Of a stretch of 64,000 nt of DNA, positions 22,862 through 32,769 are shown piece by piece. Every line of letters starts with the position of its first letter. Position 1 is the first letter of the stretch. The notes under the pieces are model-generated. The model did not search any database and had not been told where the DNA came from. It saw only the letters and a program-made list of their open reading frames with translations. Position numbers and translations under genes: made by a program. The DNA comes from Ceratothoa steindachneri (Eukaryota > Arthropoda > Malacostraca > Isopoda > Cymothoidae). The stretch covers positions 71,176,954-71,240,953 of the forward strand of contig OZ018330.1 of assembly GCA_963969495.1 (NCBI GenBank). The letters run 5' to 3'.

Positions 22862-22992
22862 GTTGCTATAGCAATGGTTAGCTTCCCTGACATGGCCTTG
22901 TGCATGCCTTGGGTATGCTACTTCTCCACGATCGTCCGCCAAGCTTTCCCAATGAATGAACTGTGAAGGACGGGTATCATTGCTATGGTAAC
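22862..22992. promoter_or_regulatory. Two X-box-like RFX motifs in dynein intron 1
   Basis: ATTGCTATGGTAAC at 22979-22992 fits the RFX X-box consensus (RYYNYY, 1-3 bases, RRNRAC). GTTGCTATAGCAAT at 22862-22875 fits it on the minus strand. They are about 104 bp apart, 150-280 bp upstream of exon 2. RFX factors drive ciliary genes in animals, which suits a dynein gene. Confidence 0.45.
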
Positions 22993-22999
22993 AGGCTAT

Positions 23000-24430
23000 C
23001 ACCGATGCCTACAGTGTAGTTTAACTGGCAGTTACGGCCCTTTTGAATAAAGCGACTATTATACTAATTAATATTTATGTATTAAGTGTGGATTAACTTT
23101 ATTTAAATATACTTTAATCGATAAGAGATTCGAAATAAGTTTTTTTTTCTATTAAAAGATATATTCAGAATTTAAGGAAATTTTCCCTTAAGTCAATTAA
23201 TTCAATGCTGTTTTTTTAGGCCAAGTTTCCTATATATTCTTGGTTACTCTCATGTGTCTACAAGGCTTAGACGGTTTCATGAATCTGTTAAATGAAAAAA
23301 TAATAATGTCTAAAAAATTTACAATTAATCTTAGACTTTCTTTTCTTTGTCCATCTTGTTAGAAATACTATTATACCAACCAGTCCTTTGCTAACAAAAA
23401 TCTCTTAATTTTGCTATTTAGCCAATCGTTCTTAATACTTCCTCGCCTTCTAAAATAATTTAATAGTTTTATTTAAATACACTTCAACTTGGCATCAGCT
23501 ACTAATAAAAACTCAACAAAAACTTGGGTTTGTTTATAAAATGATTAATTATATTTACTAAACAAACTGGAATGTGTATATATTGCGTCGATTCCAAATT
23601 GCAATGCGAACTCTGGTTTATATTCCCTCGATCCATTGATTATAAAATGTTAAGAAAGCTTTCGGTCGATGAAACCTGTCGCCGCCCACCTTTGTCCTCG
23701 ACGATTTAAGCGGGAATCAGTTGGTCCAAACACCCTGGGGTTATTCCATTAGGTATCAGTAGTCGGTCAACCTCGGCCCCCCCTACTAAACTTTCCTTTT
23801 CATCTTCTTTTCCTACCCTCCTTCCTCGACCCCCTCCACTCCTTCTCCCTCTTGCCCCACCGAACCTGGTGGGACCGAGGAAAGGAGGGTCCCAGGGACA
23901 CTGGAACGGCCGACCAGGGGTCCTCTACCTTCCTGTCCCAACATAAACAGAGGGGGAGGGGCCTGCTGACGATACACCTATCAGCTTCCCCCCAATGAAA
24001 TGCCATTCCCTTAGTGAGGCCTGTATAATAAAGACGAAAGGACTAGGAATCAAGTTTTATCTTATCTCGTGGGTCATTTTTCTACAGTGGTTGGTCTCAC
24101 GTGATTTATGTGGGTGTCATCATGCTTATCTATCATTTTAATTAACTTTCATTTTCAGGGCATTTTAATTAGATTTATCATTGATAAATCGATGCAAAGG
24201 ATCTTTCAACTAAATATTTTAAAGTGTCTAAGACCACCGTGAGCATAAATAAAGGGGTAAAATAAGGGTAAAGGAAGATGTGGGAAAGGTGCATAGCTCC
24301 GGTTAGCCGAAGAAAGGGGCTGTTCAGGCAGCTAGGGGCCTCAAAGGTGCGCAACTCTTCCCGATCTACATTCCTTCCATTATAAAAGCAGACCCGGCGC
24401 TCCAAGTGATACAAGTGGGATTTTAATTGA
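23000..24430. other. Intron 1 of dynein gene, no feature seen
   Basis: AT-rich from 23000 to 23640. Then comes a GC-richer block (23680-24000) with pyrimidine/purine-biased sequence that I cannot assign. No coding pattern is seen. It lies inside the inferred first coding intron. Confidence 0.4.
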
Positions 24431-24436
24431 CCCTAG

Positions 24437-24626
24437 TTAAGTCCTTTTAATTTCTCTTTGTCAAGTCCTTGCAACTGCTCCTAGTCATTTCCTTGTAATT
24501 GCTCCGGATCAAGTCGTTTAAGTGCTACTGGTCAAACCTTGAAATTTATCTTGTTCAAGTCCTTGAAATTACTCCTGGTCAAGTCCTTGCAATTGCTACT
24601 AGTCAAGTTCGTAGTGGATATCAAAT
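24437..24626. repeat. 24-bp minisatellite in dynein intron 1
   Basis: About eight imperfect copies of TCAAGTCCTTGCAATTGCTCCTGG, beginning at 24437, 24461, 24485, 24509, 24532, 24555, 24579 and 24603 (period 23-24 bp). Confidence 0.85.
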
Positions 24627-24923
24627 CGAAACCTAGGTCATTCCTGGGACGATCAGTATCCATTCAAAGCTAAGAAAGGTAGTCATTAACCTTTATTGAC
24701 TATGAGGAAGAAAAATATATTCCACGACTGGAGGAGGAAAAGGAAATAGCAGTGTGAAAAATAAAGGATGGAGAACAAGGTGTTGAGAAAAAGAACATAA
24801 ACATACTTCCCAGTACACTTCTTCACGCTGTAATAAAGATACTTGACTGAATGTGTGGAGCTACTCCAGAAACAAGCGTGTACTTTAGTCCCGCCACGGC
24901 ACGAGGCTTCACCTCTTCGCCAC

Positions 24924-25115
24924 TCTGAGCAGAAGAACAAATTCACGCACCTGTTTCGCCTCTCCGTCAAAGAACTTGAGAAGGTTGTTTCGAGTGTCTC
25001 CCTGCTGCACGGCCTTCTGCCACCGGTCGGCCTTCAGCCTCAAGCTTTTGTTAGAAAACTCTCCTATAAGATCCCAGTTCTCCCTTTCTCCTTCGGGAGG
25101 TGGGGCAGACGCCAT
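24924..25115 (-). CDS. Axonemal dynein heavy chain, first coding exon
   Basis: ATG at 25115 opens 64 codons that end in FVLLLR at 24924. GENWDLIGEF-type sequence is followed by SLRLKADRWQKAVQQGD and LLKFFDG, matching the family pattern of a tail start with LKLKPDKWxK...N and a following F(F/L)E/D. It joins phase 0 to the exon at 22710, with the product reading LLLR then VKQGNLVF. The in-frame donor is GTGGCG, a weak site. A stronger-looking site, AG/GTGAAG at 24913, would shift the frame. Just upstream, 25127-25165 reads on the minus strand TAACTAAC, a pyrimidine tract, then AAAG, like a branch point and acceptor. A non-coding exon probably precedes this one. Confidence 0.68.
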
Positions 25116-25222
25116 TAAACCTTGTGCCTTTAGGAGGGGAAGGGTGGTGGGTTAGTTAAAATTCAGTGAAGAAACAAAGGGTTATTTTTCGGTTTATGCC
25201 CACCCTCGATTTTTTTAATAAT

Positions 25223-25225
<3 letters not shown>

Positions 25226-25312
<87 letters not shown>

Positions 25313-25313
25313 A
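25226..25313. repeat. (TA)n microsatellite
   Basis: A TA run of about 88 bp with a single TTT interruption near 25298. Confidence 0.95.
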
Positions 25314-25451
25314 ATGTTTTAAATTTTTTTTTTAATATAGACAATGTTTTTTCTTGGCAAATTTTAAAAAAGTGCTTTGGGGAGGGGGGAGGGGTCGTTA
25401 GGCTTTTGCAATCGCATCATATTGTATTATATATAATTTTTAACTTAATTT

Positions 25452-25523
25452 AGAAATGGGGGCTTCGACCCATTGCCCCCCCCCCCACTTAATTATGGGG
25501 GTTGCACCCCCACGCCCCCGCAA
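25452..25523. repeat. GC-rich block of short inverted repeats
   Basis: Two adjacent hairpins in an AT-rich setting: AATGGG...CCCATT around a CTTCGA loop, then GGGGGTTGCACCCCC. Long C and G runs surround them. The origin is unknown. The rest of 25530-26035 shows nothing else. Confidence 0.5.
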
Positions 25524-26089
25524 ATTAAAAAACAAACCTCGTAAATATTCCTAATTCGCAAAAGCCTATCCTTAGTTTCGAATTCAAAGTTGCGTCTGCC
25601 AAACCTCGTTATGCCTCTATTTGTTTATAGCGTGTTACGTAACCCGTTCGCCCCCATATGTACACAATTATAGCATCTTAAGGCGAAGACTTTTCAATTC
25701 GAAGATGGCGGCCAATCTATTTTTCGTCATAACATGATAATTAGAGATTTGCCACATTAAGTACTGAAACTGCTATACATAGTATATCTATGATATACAT
25801 TATATAATAGCATTTGCGTATTTAAAAAAAAAATAGAGATATTTATAACAAAGCGCCCACGAAATACGAGGGCGGGCATAAACCGAAAAATAACCAAACA
25901 AAGAATCGTCGATATTTCATACGATGGGAAGTGGGAAACATCGATTAAACAGGAATTAATCGTCGCGAAAATACAAATACAAACAAATGATGAAAATAAC
26001 AGATATAGGCTAATAATGCCATTCTCATCTTACTCTTGTATCTGGCCTCATCAGAATCATATATTCACATTCTTCCACAACATTCAACT

Positions 26090-26540
26090 CTGTCACTGCA
26101 TCTGTCTCACTCAGTCTCTGTCTGTCTATCTCTCTATGTCTGTATCTGCCTCGGACTGTATGTCTCTTTAAATGTCTCTCTCCATCTGTCTCCATCGGTG
26201 TCTGTCTCTGACTCTATCTGCGTCTGTGTCTATCGTTCTCTGTATCTGTTTGTGTGTATATCTGCCTCTGATTGTCTTTATTTCTGTCGCTGTCTGCCTG
26301 TCTGTCTACATATGTCTCTCACTTTCTGTCTTTATTTCTGCTTATCTCTATCTCTGACTCTCTCTATCTCTGTCAGTCTTTATATCCGTATGTCTCTATA
26401 TCTGCCTGTATCTATCTCCTGCATCTCTATCTATCTCTGTCGGTCTTTGTCTCTGTCCATCTCTATTTCTATATCTCTATCTTAGTCTGTCTTTCTCTAT
26501 ATCTCTAATTCTGTCTCTGTTTCTCTGTCTGGTGTCTCTA

Positions 26541-26634
<94 letters not shown>

Positions 26635-26640
26635 TCTGTC
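26090..26640 (+). repeat. TCTG/TC-rich low-complexity tract
   Basis: About 450 bp of pyrimidine-rich, TCTG/TCTA-like imperfect repeat lead into a pure (CT)n run at 26544-26631. The long open frames here (SLSLSL...) are artefacts. Sequence from 26650 to 27200 is unassigned. Confidence 0.93.
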
Positions 26641-27222
26641 TATGTTGCTGTATGACTCTTTTACCACTTCATTCAATCTTTTTTCTTTTCCTTCTCTATT
26701 CTCTTATTTCACTTATTTTTGTGTTACTTTCTTTTTTTTTAGATAAGAAATATGTTTTGGTTGTTTCTCTCTTTACTGCTCGGCCACGTTGAATGTCTTT
26801 CGTCAATTCATTTCAGTAGATGAAGAAAGATGACGTTGAGTTTTGAACATAAAGTCCTGTTTGTTATACTTATTTGTTCGATTGCAAAAAGTTATTATAT
26901 TAACAGTTCACATCTTTTATCCTTTGCCATTATATTTGTATTCATTCCTTTTATGTACTTTGCCTACACCTTTTCTATTTTGAGGGGTTATTCTTTTTAC
27001 TTTCTTCATAGGGAAACTCCGACTACCATATTCCTGTTCTGACCGCTGGACCGAGACAACCAATTTGCTGAAAATATATCGATGATTAAAAAACTTTTAC
27101 CCCAGGTAAGTGTCGTATTTTATCTTACCTTAATCTTTCTTCAATAACAGATATATTAATAAAATGGTGCAATACTCATAACCTGTTTTTGCCCACAATG
27201 TGGCGTTATACCACAGTTTGCA

Positions 27223-27267
27223 GTTGCTATGGCAAAAGGACACAATATGCTCGGTTGCCACAGAAAC
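27223..27267. promoter_or_regulatory. Paired X-box-like RFX motifs upstream of dynein
   Basis: GTTGCTATGGCAAA (27223-27236, one mismatch at the last base) and GTTGCCACAGAAAC (27254-27267, full match) fit the RFX X-box pattern. They lie 17 bp apart. They are 2.1 kb upstream of the dynein ATG, where a promoter for a non-coding first exon could be. They could equally serve a gene reading to the right. Confidence 0.45.
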
Positions 27268-27269
27268 AA

Positions 27270-28095
27270 GGATGAGTTTATGTTGTCTGCGCAGGAATTT
27301 TAAATAACCAACCTATTATATTTCGTTGAGTAATTCCACTTTCGTAAGGTACAAAATGCGATGAATTATGCATGAACTAAAAGTATTTGGAGAGATTCTA
27401 CTTTATTAAAGATATGAAACAGAAATAACGATAGATTTGCGGTTTAGATGTTAATTAATGAGATTTCATTGCGCCCATACATGCTTAGGTGCGTTGTGAG
27501 ACGGATTCCCTCGATCATAACTTTAAGGTTTATTTTTAAAAAATCTTGAGGTTTGCTGACCTTGTATTCTCCTAAGCTATTTTGTGTTTTAGATGAAGCT
27601 CTTTAACGGGATATTTTAAGTTCCCAAAGAAATGTCATTCTTTGTGATATATATCCTCTCATTTGTGATTTATTAGATGAATGGCACAAGACACGAAGAC
27701 TTTGCCACCATGCCGACATTTTATATAATTAAAAATTTACTTGTATAGGATTTTTCACAGTAAAATACCAAGCATACGAACTCTTAATTAAAAACATGCT
27801 AATGGATCTTTCGGCATGAATTTTCATTCAAGATGTGATTATGGCTCCCGTCTCTCGTGATGCAAAGAAAATGTTATCGTCTCTCTTCTGATGAATGGGC
27901 AAACATTTATACTTTAAAGATATTCCTAAGCAAATCTGTCTTCGCAATTTCTGACCCCGAAAGGAAAGCTGCATTTGACACAAATGACAAGGTCACGACA
28001 ATTAAGGAAAAAGTAATCTTCACGATATGGTGTGTTCTATGGGTAAAAAGAACTTAGTTCGAATTACAGGGTCGAAAGAGGAGGCAAGACTCTTG
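27270..28095. other. Unassigned sequence
   Basis: No recognisable gene or element. A 66-codon open frame at 27857-28057 has no family feature that I can name. Confidence 0.35.
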
Positions 28096-28097
28096 GT

Positions 28098-28310
28098 AAC
28101 TGGTTCGAACTTCCCAGCCGAATGAGAAGGAGGAATCTATGATTACCTGTTCGAACCTCATAGCCGAAAGATCATACTGGATCCCTCGTAACTACATCAA
28201 CTTACAGAGATGAAATGGGTGATGGGATCGAACTAGTTCGAAAATCACAAACGCATGAGAAGGGGGGATCCCTCTTACCTAGTTCGAACTTGACAGCAGA
28301 GAGTTTAATG
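28098..28310. repeat. Spaced ~45-bp repeats around TTCGAA
   Basis: Related units start at about 28098, 28147, 28235 and 28279. Each reads roughly CTGGTTCGAACTTCCCAGCC and is followed by GAATGAGAAGG-like sequence. Spacing is 44-49 bp, or about twice that. Confidence 0.55.
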
Positions 28311-28380
28311 TGAATTACGTCGATATTTTCGCGCCCTTTCGAACCCTAAAGCACCAAGTAGCTTCCTCTTTTGTCTAGGG

Positions 28381-29010
28381 CAGTGGTGCTAAACTCAAAA
28401 TGGGTGGTGGGCCGAATTCCTTTTCCATGAATTATCAGCGGGCCGAATAAGAAAATAAAATGAGCAATTCTCACATTACTTTATACTCGTATTTATAAAC
28501 TCATTGTTCGAATTGCATTTTTAGGCATATTTTCTTTGGCCGCAAATCCAGTCTTTTGAAGCCGTCGTTGTTCCACCAATTTCCCCACGTTTGCTTCCAA
28601 CGGAGATATTGCGATTCTCAACACCGGGTTAAGATGTTCATCTGTTATTTTGGATCGATGCTTCGATTTATTGACATTCATGATCGAAAACGACTGCTCA
28701 CAAGTATATGTGGACCCAAACTGCACAGCCCAACACTTAGCATTTGTAAGCAGCTTTGGATATTTTGTATTGAGACGCCGATAGAACTAGATGAGAGAGC
28801 CAGCTGACAGATCCAGAAGTGCTGGACCCACGAGCTCTTCGGCATCTACTCTGAATGGGTGCTGAAAGAATGCAAGCTCTTTTTCCCTACCAGATGTTTC
28901 TTGGAATCGTTTTACGAAATTATTTTCAAGAACTTTGCAATGTTTAGTGTATTTCTCGAAATCTGGAACAAAATTCATATTATCAAGGATAGAACTCATG
29001 GTCTTAAACT
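28381..29010 (-). mobile_element. hAT transposon (GTF2IRD2/FAM200-like), C-terminal end
   Basis: The left terminus reads CAGTGGTGCTAAACTC (28381), a hAT-like inverted repeat next to the TGGGCCG sequence common in this group. The minus strand encodes FVKRFQETSGREKELAFFQ and FRVDAEELVGPALLDL (29041-28787). The hATC end follows with FGSTYTCEQSFSIMNVNKSK and RITDEHLNPVLRIA-like sequence (28726-28493). The N-terminal two thirds are missing; the mariner sequence begins where the hAT reading stops. Confidence 0.75.
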
Positions 29011-29015
29011 GCTCG

Positions 29016-29335
29016 ATCGAGTGCGGATTCGAGGAGCTCAACCATTTCCCCTACAGTCCAGATCTGGCCCCTCGCGACTACTTTTTATTCCGCCAGCTCA
29101 AGGCTGCACTGCGTGGACACCGGTTTGGGGACGATGAAGATGTCCAGGTCGCCGTCCAGGAGTGGATTGAACGGCAGTCGGAAGATTTCTGGTTGTCAGG
29201 CATTCGAAGCCTCAGGGACAAGTGGTGCAAGTGCATTGAAGTCGAGGGGAGTTATATTGAAAAATAATAAGACACTTTTCCTCATATCTCGTTTCCTTAT
29301 ATCCGAATTGCAAAACTTATTGACCGCCCCTCGTA
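29016..29335 (+). mobile_element. mariner transposon, 3' end
   Basis: Positions 29016-29267 encode the transposase C-terminus. It has PYSPDLAPRDYFLF, whose last D is the third catalytic aspartate of mariner transposases. RGHRFGDDEDVQVAVQEWI and GIRSLRDKWCKCIEVEG follow, then a stop. The 3' terminal repeat reads, on the opposite strand, CGAGGGGCGGTCAATAAG, and ends at 29333 before TA (29334-29335). The first two thirds of the element are lost at the junction with the hAT at about 29010. Confidence 0.85.
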
Positions 29336-29337
29336 TA

Positions 29338-29498
29338 TCCTGAAGAGTACTAGTATCCAAAGCCATGTGATCACCTACAGCCCTAAAGTCCCTAGGTGTA
29401 GATTTCGGCAATTCGTGGAGTAGAGAGGAAAAAGGAAACATTGAAGGACGGACAATCTCGACATCTAGCTTATATTCGAACTCCTTACATATCCCCAA
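29338..29498 (-). pseudogene. Ty3/gypsy RT fragment (mariner target)
   Basis: The minus strand gives CKEFEYKLDVEIVRPSMF, then ELPKSTPRDFRAVGDHMALD. This matches the start of gypsy RT (GIVRPSNSPWSSPLH, VPKK..GDWR.CGDYRALN). It breaks off at the TA where the mariner inserted. Positions 29500-30130 show nothing I can assign. Confidence 0.65.
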
Positions 29499-30132
29499 AA
29501 GTCAATCTGGAGATGAACATCTAGGATGAACAAAAATAGAACCTCTTATCGTTTATATGTAGTTAAATATACTGTCTTTTGATCGGCCTTTCCCTCGAGG
29601 GTGAAAGGTGGAGGGCAAGAGACACAAGACGCTTATAGTGAGGTAAGAAGAAATTAAAGTCCAAAATAAAACTCTGCTTGGGTAATAACGAATGGCAATT
29701 TAGCAATGCTGAAAGGTTTAGCCACGCAACGAACTAAATCTGGAAGAGAAATTTTGACACAATGAGAGGCTGGAAGAACATTGGACTCGGCGACAGTGTC
29801 TACCAGGAATGAAAAAACAGAAAGTGAGTCAATGACATGAAAATGGGACTAACATGAACGGAAGAAAAGACAGCAGAGGTGATCGATCCTTGAACCGAAC
29901 CACTTATCTTTATATTTTAAAGGGGATGAAGATTGAGCAAAACATGAAAAGTGATGAACCGAAGAGTTTGATGAAGGGGTTCATAAGGGTAGAAAAGAAG
30001 CAGAATAAAAATACCTGCATGACTGTTTAGACTTTACATAATTATTCTTGTATTTTTGATGCTACCAACACAGATCCAACGTTTGAGAATTAGGAGGATG
30101 AGATGAGACAGAATAAACAGAATATGAATGAT

Positions 30133-30318
30133 TTACTTCAGCTCTCGTGCTAGAATTGCCTCGATAGTTGCTTCAACTTCGAGGCGACGAGCCTCGCCTC
30201 CGGTGATACCTGGTCTGGCCGTACTGATACTTTTGTTTGTCTCTTTGCTAGACGAAGGAATGACCGTCACACTATTACAGCCAGACCGCCTGGTAGGAGG
30301 CTCCGTGCCGCCCCGGAA
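30133..30318 (-). CDS. Possible terminal exon of an unknown gene
   Basis: The minus strand shows a good acceptor (TTCTAATTATTATTGTTCGCAG) ending at 30319, followed by about 61 open codons to a TAA at 30133. The end of the peptide reads GGEARRLEVEATIEAILARE. I do not recognise it. There is no clear poly(A) signal close by. It could be host coding sequence or part of a transposon gag. Confidence 0.3.
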   Translation of the reverse strand, partial: FRGGTEPPTRRSGCNSVTVIPSSSKETNKSISTARPGITGGEARRLEVEATIEAILARELK

Positions 30319-30479
30319 CTGCGAACAATAATAATTAGAAATTCTGGCAGTAGGATTATAGGCAACGTTTTCCTATGGTGGTACAATCTGTCGCCAATTT
30401 ATGCCATTTCCACAAATTTTCTAGCTTTTATACCAACAATAGGATACGAAAATGCTCTGACATGGCTTTCATAAAGATT

Positions 30480-31740
30480 CCTTTCGGGAGTGGTTCAAAT
30501 AGCTCAGCCTGAGTTAGGAGCGTGATGCCCTTTTGCTACGAAGTTATACATCGTCCTGGTTCGCTCAACAGAGCTGCTGACTCCCAATCGAGCACTTTCT
30601 GTTCAAGCATGACTCACAATAATCTTGTTGAGCTTCATAAAGCTCTTTGCTATCCAGGGATTACACGATTTCACCATTTTATTCGAGTACGAAACTTGCC
30701 TTATTCTGTAGATGACGTTAAGCGAGTAGGGTCAGGGTGCAAAACGTGTCAAAGGTTAAAACTTCGATATTATCGCCCAGAGAGGAAAGAGCTTATCCGT
30801 GGAATGTGACCTTTTGATCGAATTATCCTGGACTTTAAAGGGCCACTACCATCTTCTTCTCCCAATAAGTATTTATTAATTCTGGTAGACGAATACAGGC
30901 GTTTTTCCTTTGCTTTTTCTTGTAAAGATATTTTTTAATCAACTGTTATAAAGTGTCTTAGTGCGTTGTTTTCTCTTTTCGGGTTACCAGGGTACGTGCA
31001 TTCGAATCGAGGTACTTCTTTCATGTTTGCCGAAATAAAATCATTTTCGCACAAGAAAAGGGGTCCAACTAATCGTTCAAAGCCTTTCCATCCTACCGGG
31101 AATGGGCAATGCGAGCGCTATGTAGGAAGTGTATGGAAAACTGTTGCCTTTGTGTTGGAGTCTAGAAACCTGAGCATTAACTATTGGGAACAAGTCCTGG
31201 ATGTTCTTCATTCCTTGCGTTAATTGTTATGTACTTCAACGAACGCAACTCCTAACGACATGTAGGAAATAAGGACGATCCTTAGTACGCAAAGTGGAGC
31301 TAATCGAAGCCAATCCTTAATATGTACATGTGATATTTAAAAAGGTTGAGAAGATACGGTAGCTATCCACGATTTAGCCCCAGCCGGAGAGAGCAAGTTA
31401 AACGAGATCGAAGATATTTCTAATCTTAATCCGATACAAAATCCCCCTTTGCGTTTCTTGATTCTCCTGTAAATGTTGAAACTAAAAGAGATCCTAATTC
31501 ATTATGTCATGATGTTTCTTCTCCAGTTGTTCTTCCTGAAGCATCCCAAGAAAATATCCCTCGTCGATCTACTCGATATAGAAAACTTGTTGACTGTTCT
31601 ATCAAAAACGATACATCTCATGATGTTCCTCTTCTAGCTGCTTCCCTTGACGCCCCCCTACTAAAGCTATTCTTCGTCGTTCTACTCGACCCAGAAAGCC
31701 TGTTGAACGTTACATTGAAAACTGCTAGATCCTGTAAATA
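30480..31740 (+). pseudogene. Ty3/gypsy pol: RNase H end and integrase
   Basis: The sequence starts with the end of RNase H (YEVIHRPGSLNRAADS). The integrase finger follows: LHKALCYPGITRFHHFI, then CKTCQRLK. The core shows ILDFKGPLP (first D), YVHSNRGTSF (second D replaced by N in HSNRG) and NPTGNGQCERY-like HPTGNGQCERYVGSVWK (E kept). The tail near 31560 reads RRSTRYRKLVD. Stops at 30808, 30938 and 31222 break it. PR and RT are missing on the left. Confidence 0.75.
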
Positions 31741-31788
31741 CTCGCATTAGACGCTTAATCTAGTACTTCTTTTTGTAGAGAGAGAGAT

Positions 31789-31900
31789 TGTTATAATTTA
31801 GTTTAGGGTTAAGTTCAAAACTAACCTGTGTTTCTTTCTTTATTAGGTTCAAATATTAAATAAAGGTATGAAATAGATTTATTGCTATATGACTGACGAT
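31789..31900 (+). repeat. Possible LTR start of the gypsy element
   Basis: A purine tract (GAGAGAGAGA) is followed by TGTTATAATTTAG, as at a 3' LTR boundary. It is cut after about 110 bp by the next hAT. No second copy was found. Confidence 0.35.
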
Positions 31901-32720
31901 CAGAGGTGGGCACTAAATACATTTAAAGTATTTAAATACTAAATATTAAATACATGAGAAAAATGTATTTATATACTAAATACATTTTGAAAATGTATTT
32001 AGTATTTAAATACTAAATAAATTAAATGTATTTTGCTACATTTTTAAATACATTTCCAATACATGTTTTGTGAGATAAAGAACTCCGTTTTGTAGATAAG
32101 GTCAATCCTCCTAAAGAGAAAAGCCGTTCCACAGGAGCTGACGACGGAAGGGTGGTGTTGTATTTAATAAACAACTTTTTTATGTTTGGATATCTATCTA
32201 AACTTTGAAGTGTATCATTTGAATCCTGAAGGTAACAACAATTCTAAATCTACGGTTAATCGTGTTTGAGTGGGTTTTGTAAATCCCAGATAATCGTCAT
32301 TGTCCGATACACCACTGGATGATTCAGCCTCGGGTCCCTCTGTTAAACCACTTGAATCATAATTTTTTCAACAGAGTCTTGGTGGCTTGAACTGTCCCAT
32401 GAAATACTGATATCTAACCAGCCGAGTTTGAAGAATGGATGGCTTGTTGATGCAATAATTGCATCTGTAATGCTGGCTTCATTTGCCAAGGTCAAATAAG
32501 ATTGATAGCGCTTTTCACAGCCCCTAGTGACTGCACTTAAAAGAGGTTGGCAAAATTTCAGAGAACGTGAATGAAGGCTCTTCAGCTTTTTCTCCACAAT
32601 GAGCAAGGTAGGGAGCAATTCTCAATAAAAATAGTTTTGTTCTCCCTGTAGGCGATTAATTGCTACTGCAATAGGAGCCAAAACTGAGACATTCTTCCCA
32701 AGAAATTCAATTTTGTGACT
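31901..32720 (-). mobile_element. hAT transposon, 3' end with transposase remnant
   Basis: It begins CAGAGGTGGGCACTAAATAC, a terminal type found in many hATs, followed by AAATACATTT-rich subterminal repeats (31910-32060). The minus strand (32618-32343 and flanking frames) encodes CEKRYQSYLTLANEAS and IIASTSHPFFKLGWL, as in hAT transposases just before the dimerisation domain. The other end is missing, cut near 32720 where the next gypsy element starts. Confidence 0.6.
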
Positions 32721-32769
32721 TCTGAACACTGGAAGGTGCATCCTTCAATTGGCTCTCGGCCTCCGTAGA

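Noticed and set aside
24437..24626. Short regular repeats considered as a CRISPR array
   Set aside because: No distinct spacers and the repeats are directly adjacent; the context is eukaryotic. It is a minisatellite.
26036..26792. Open frames rich in S and L that look like membrane proteins
   Set aside because: Translation of TCTG/TC low-complexity repeats.
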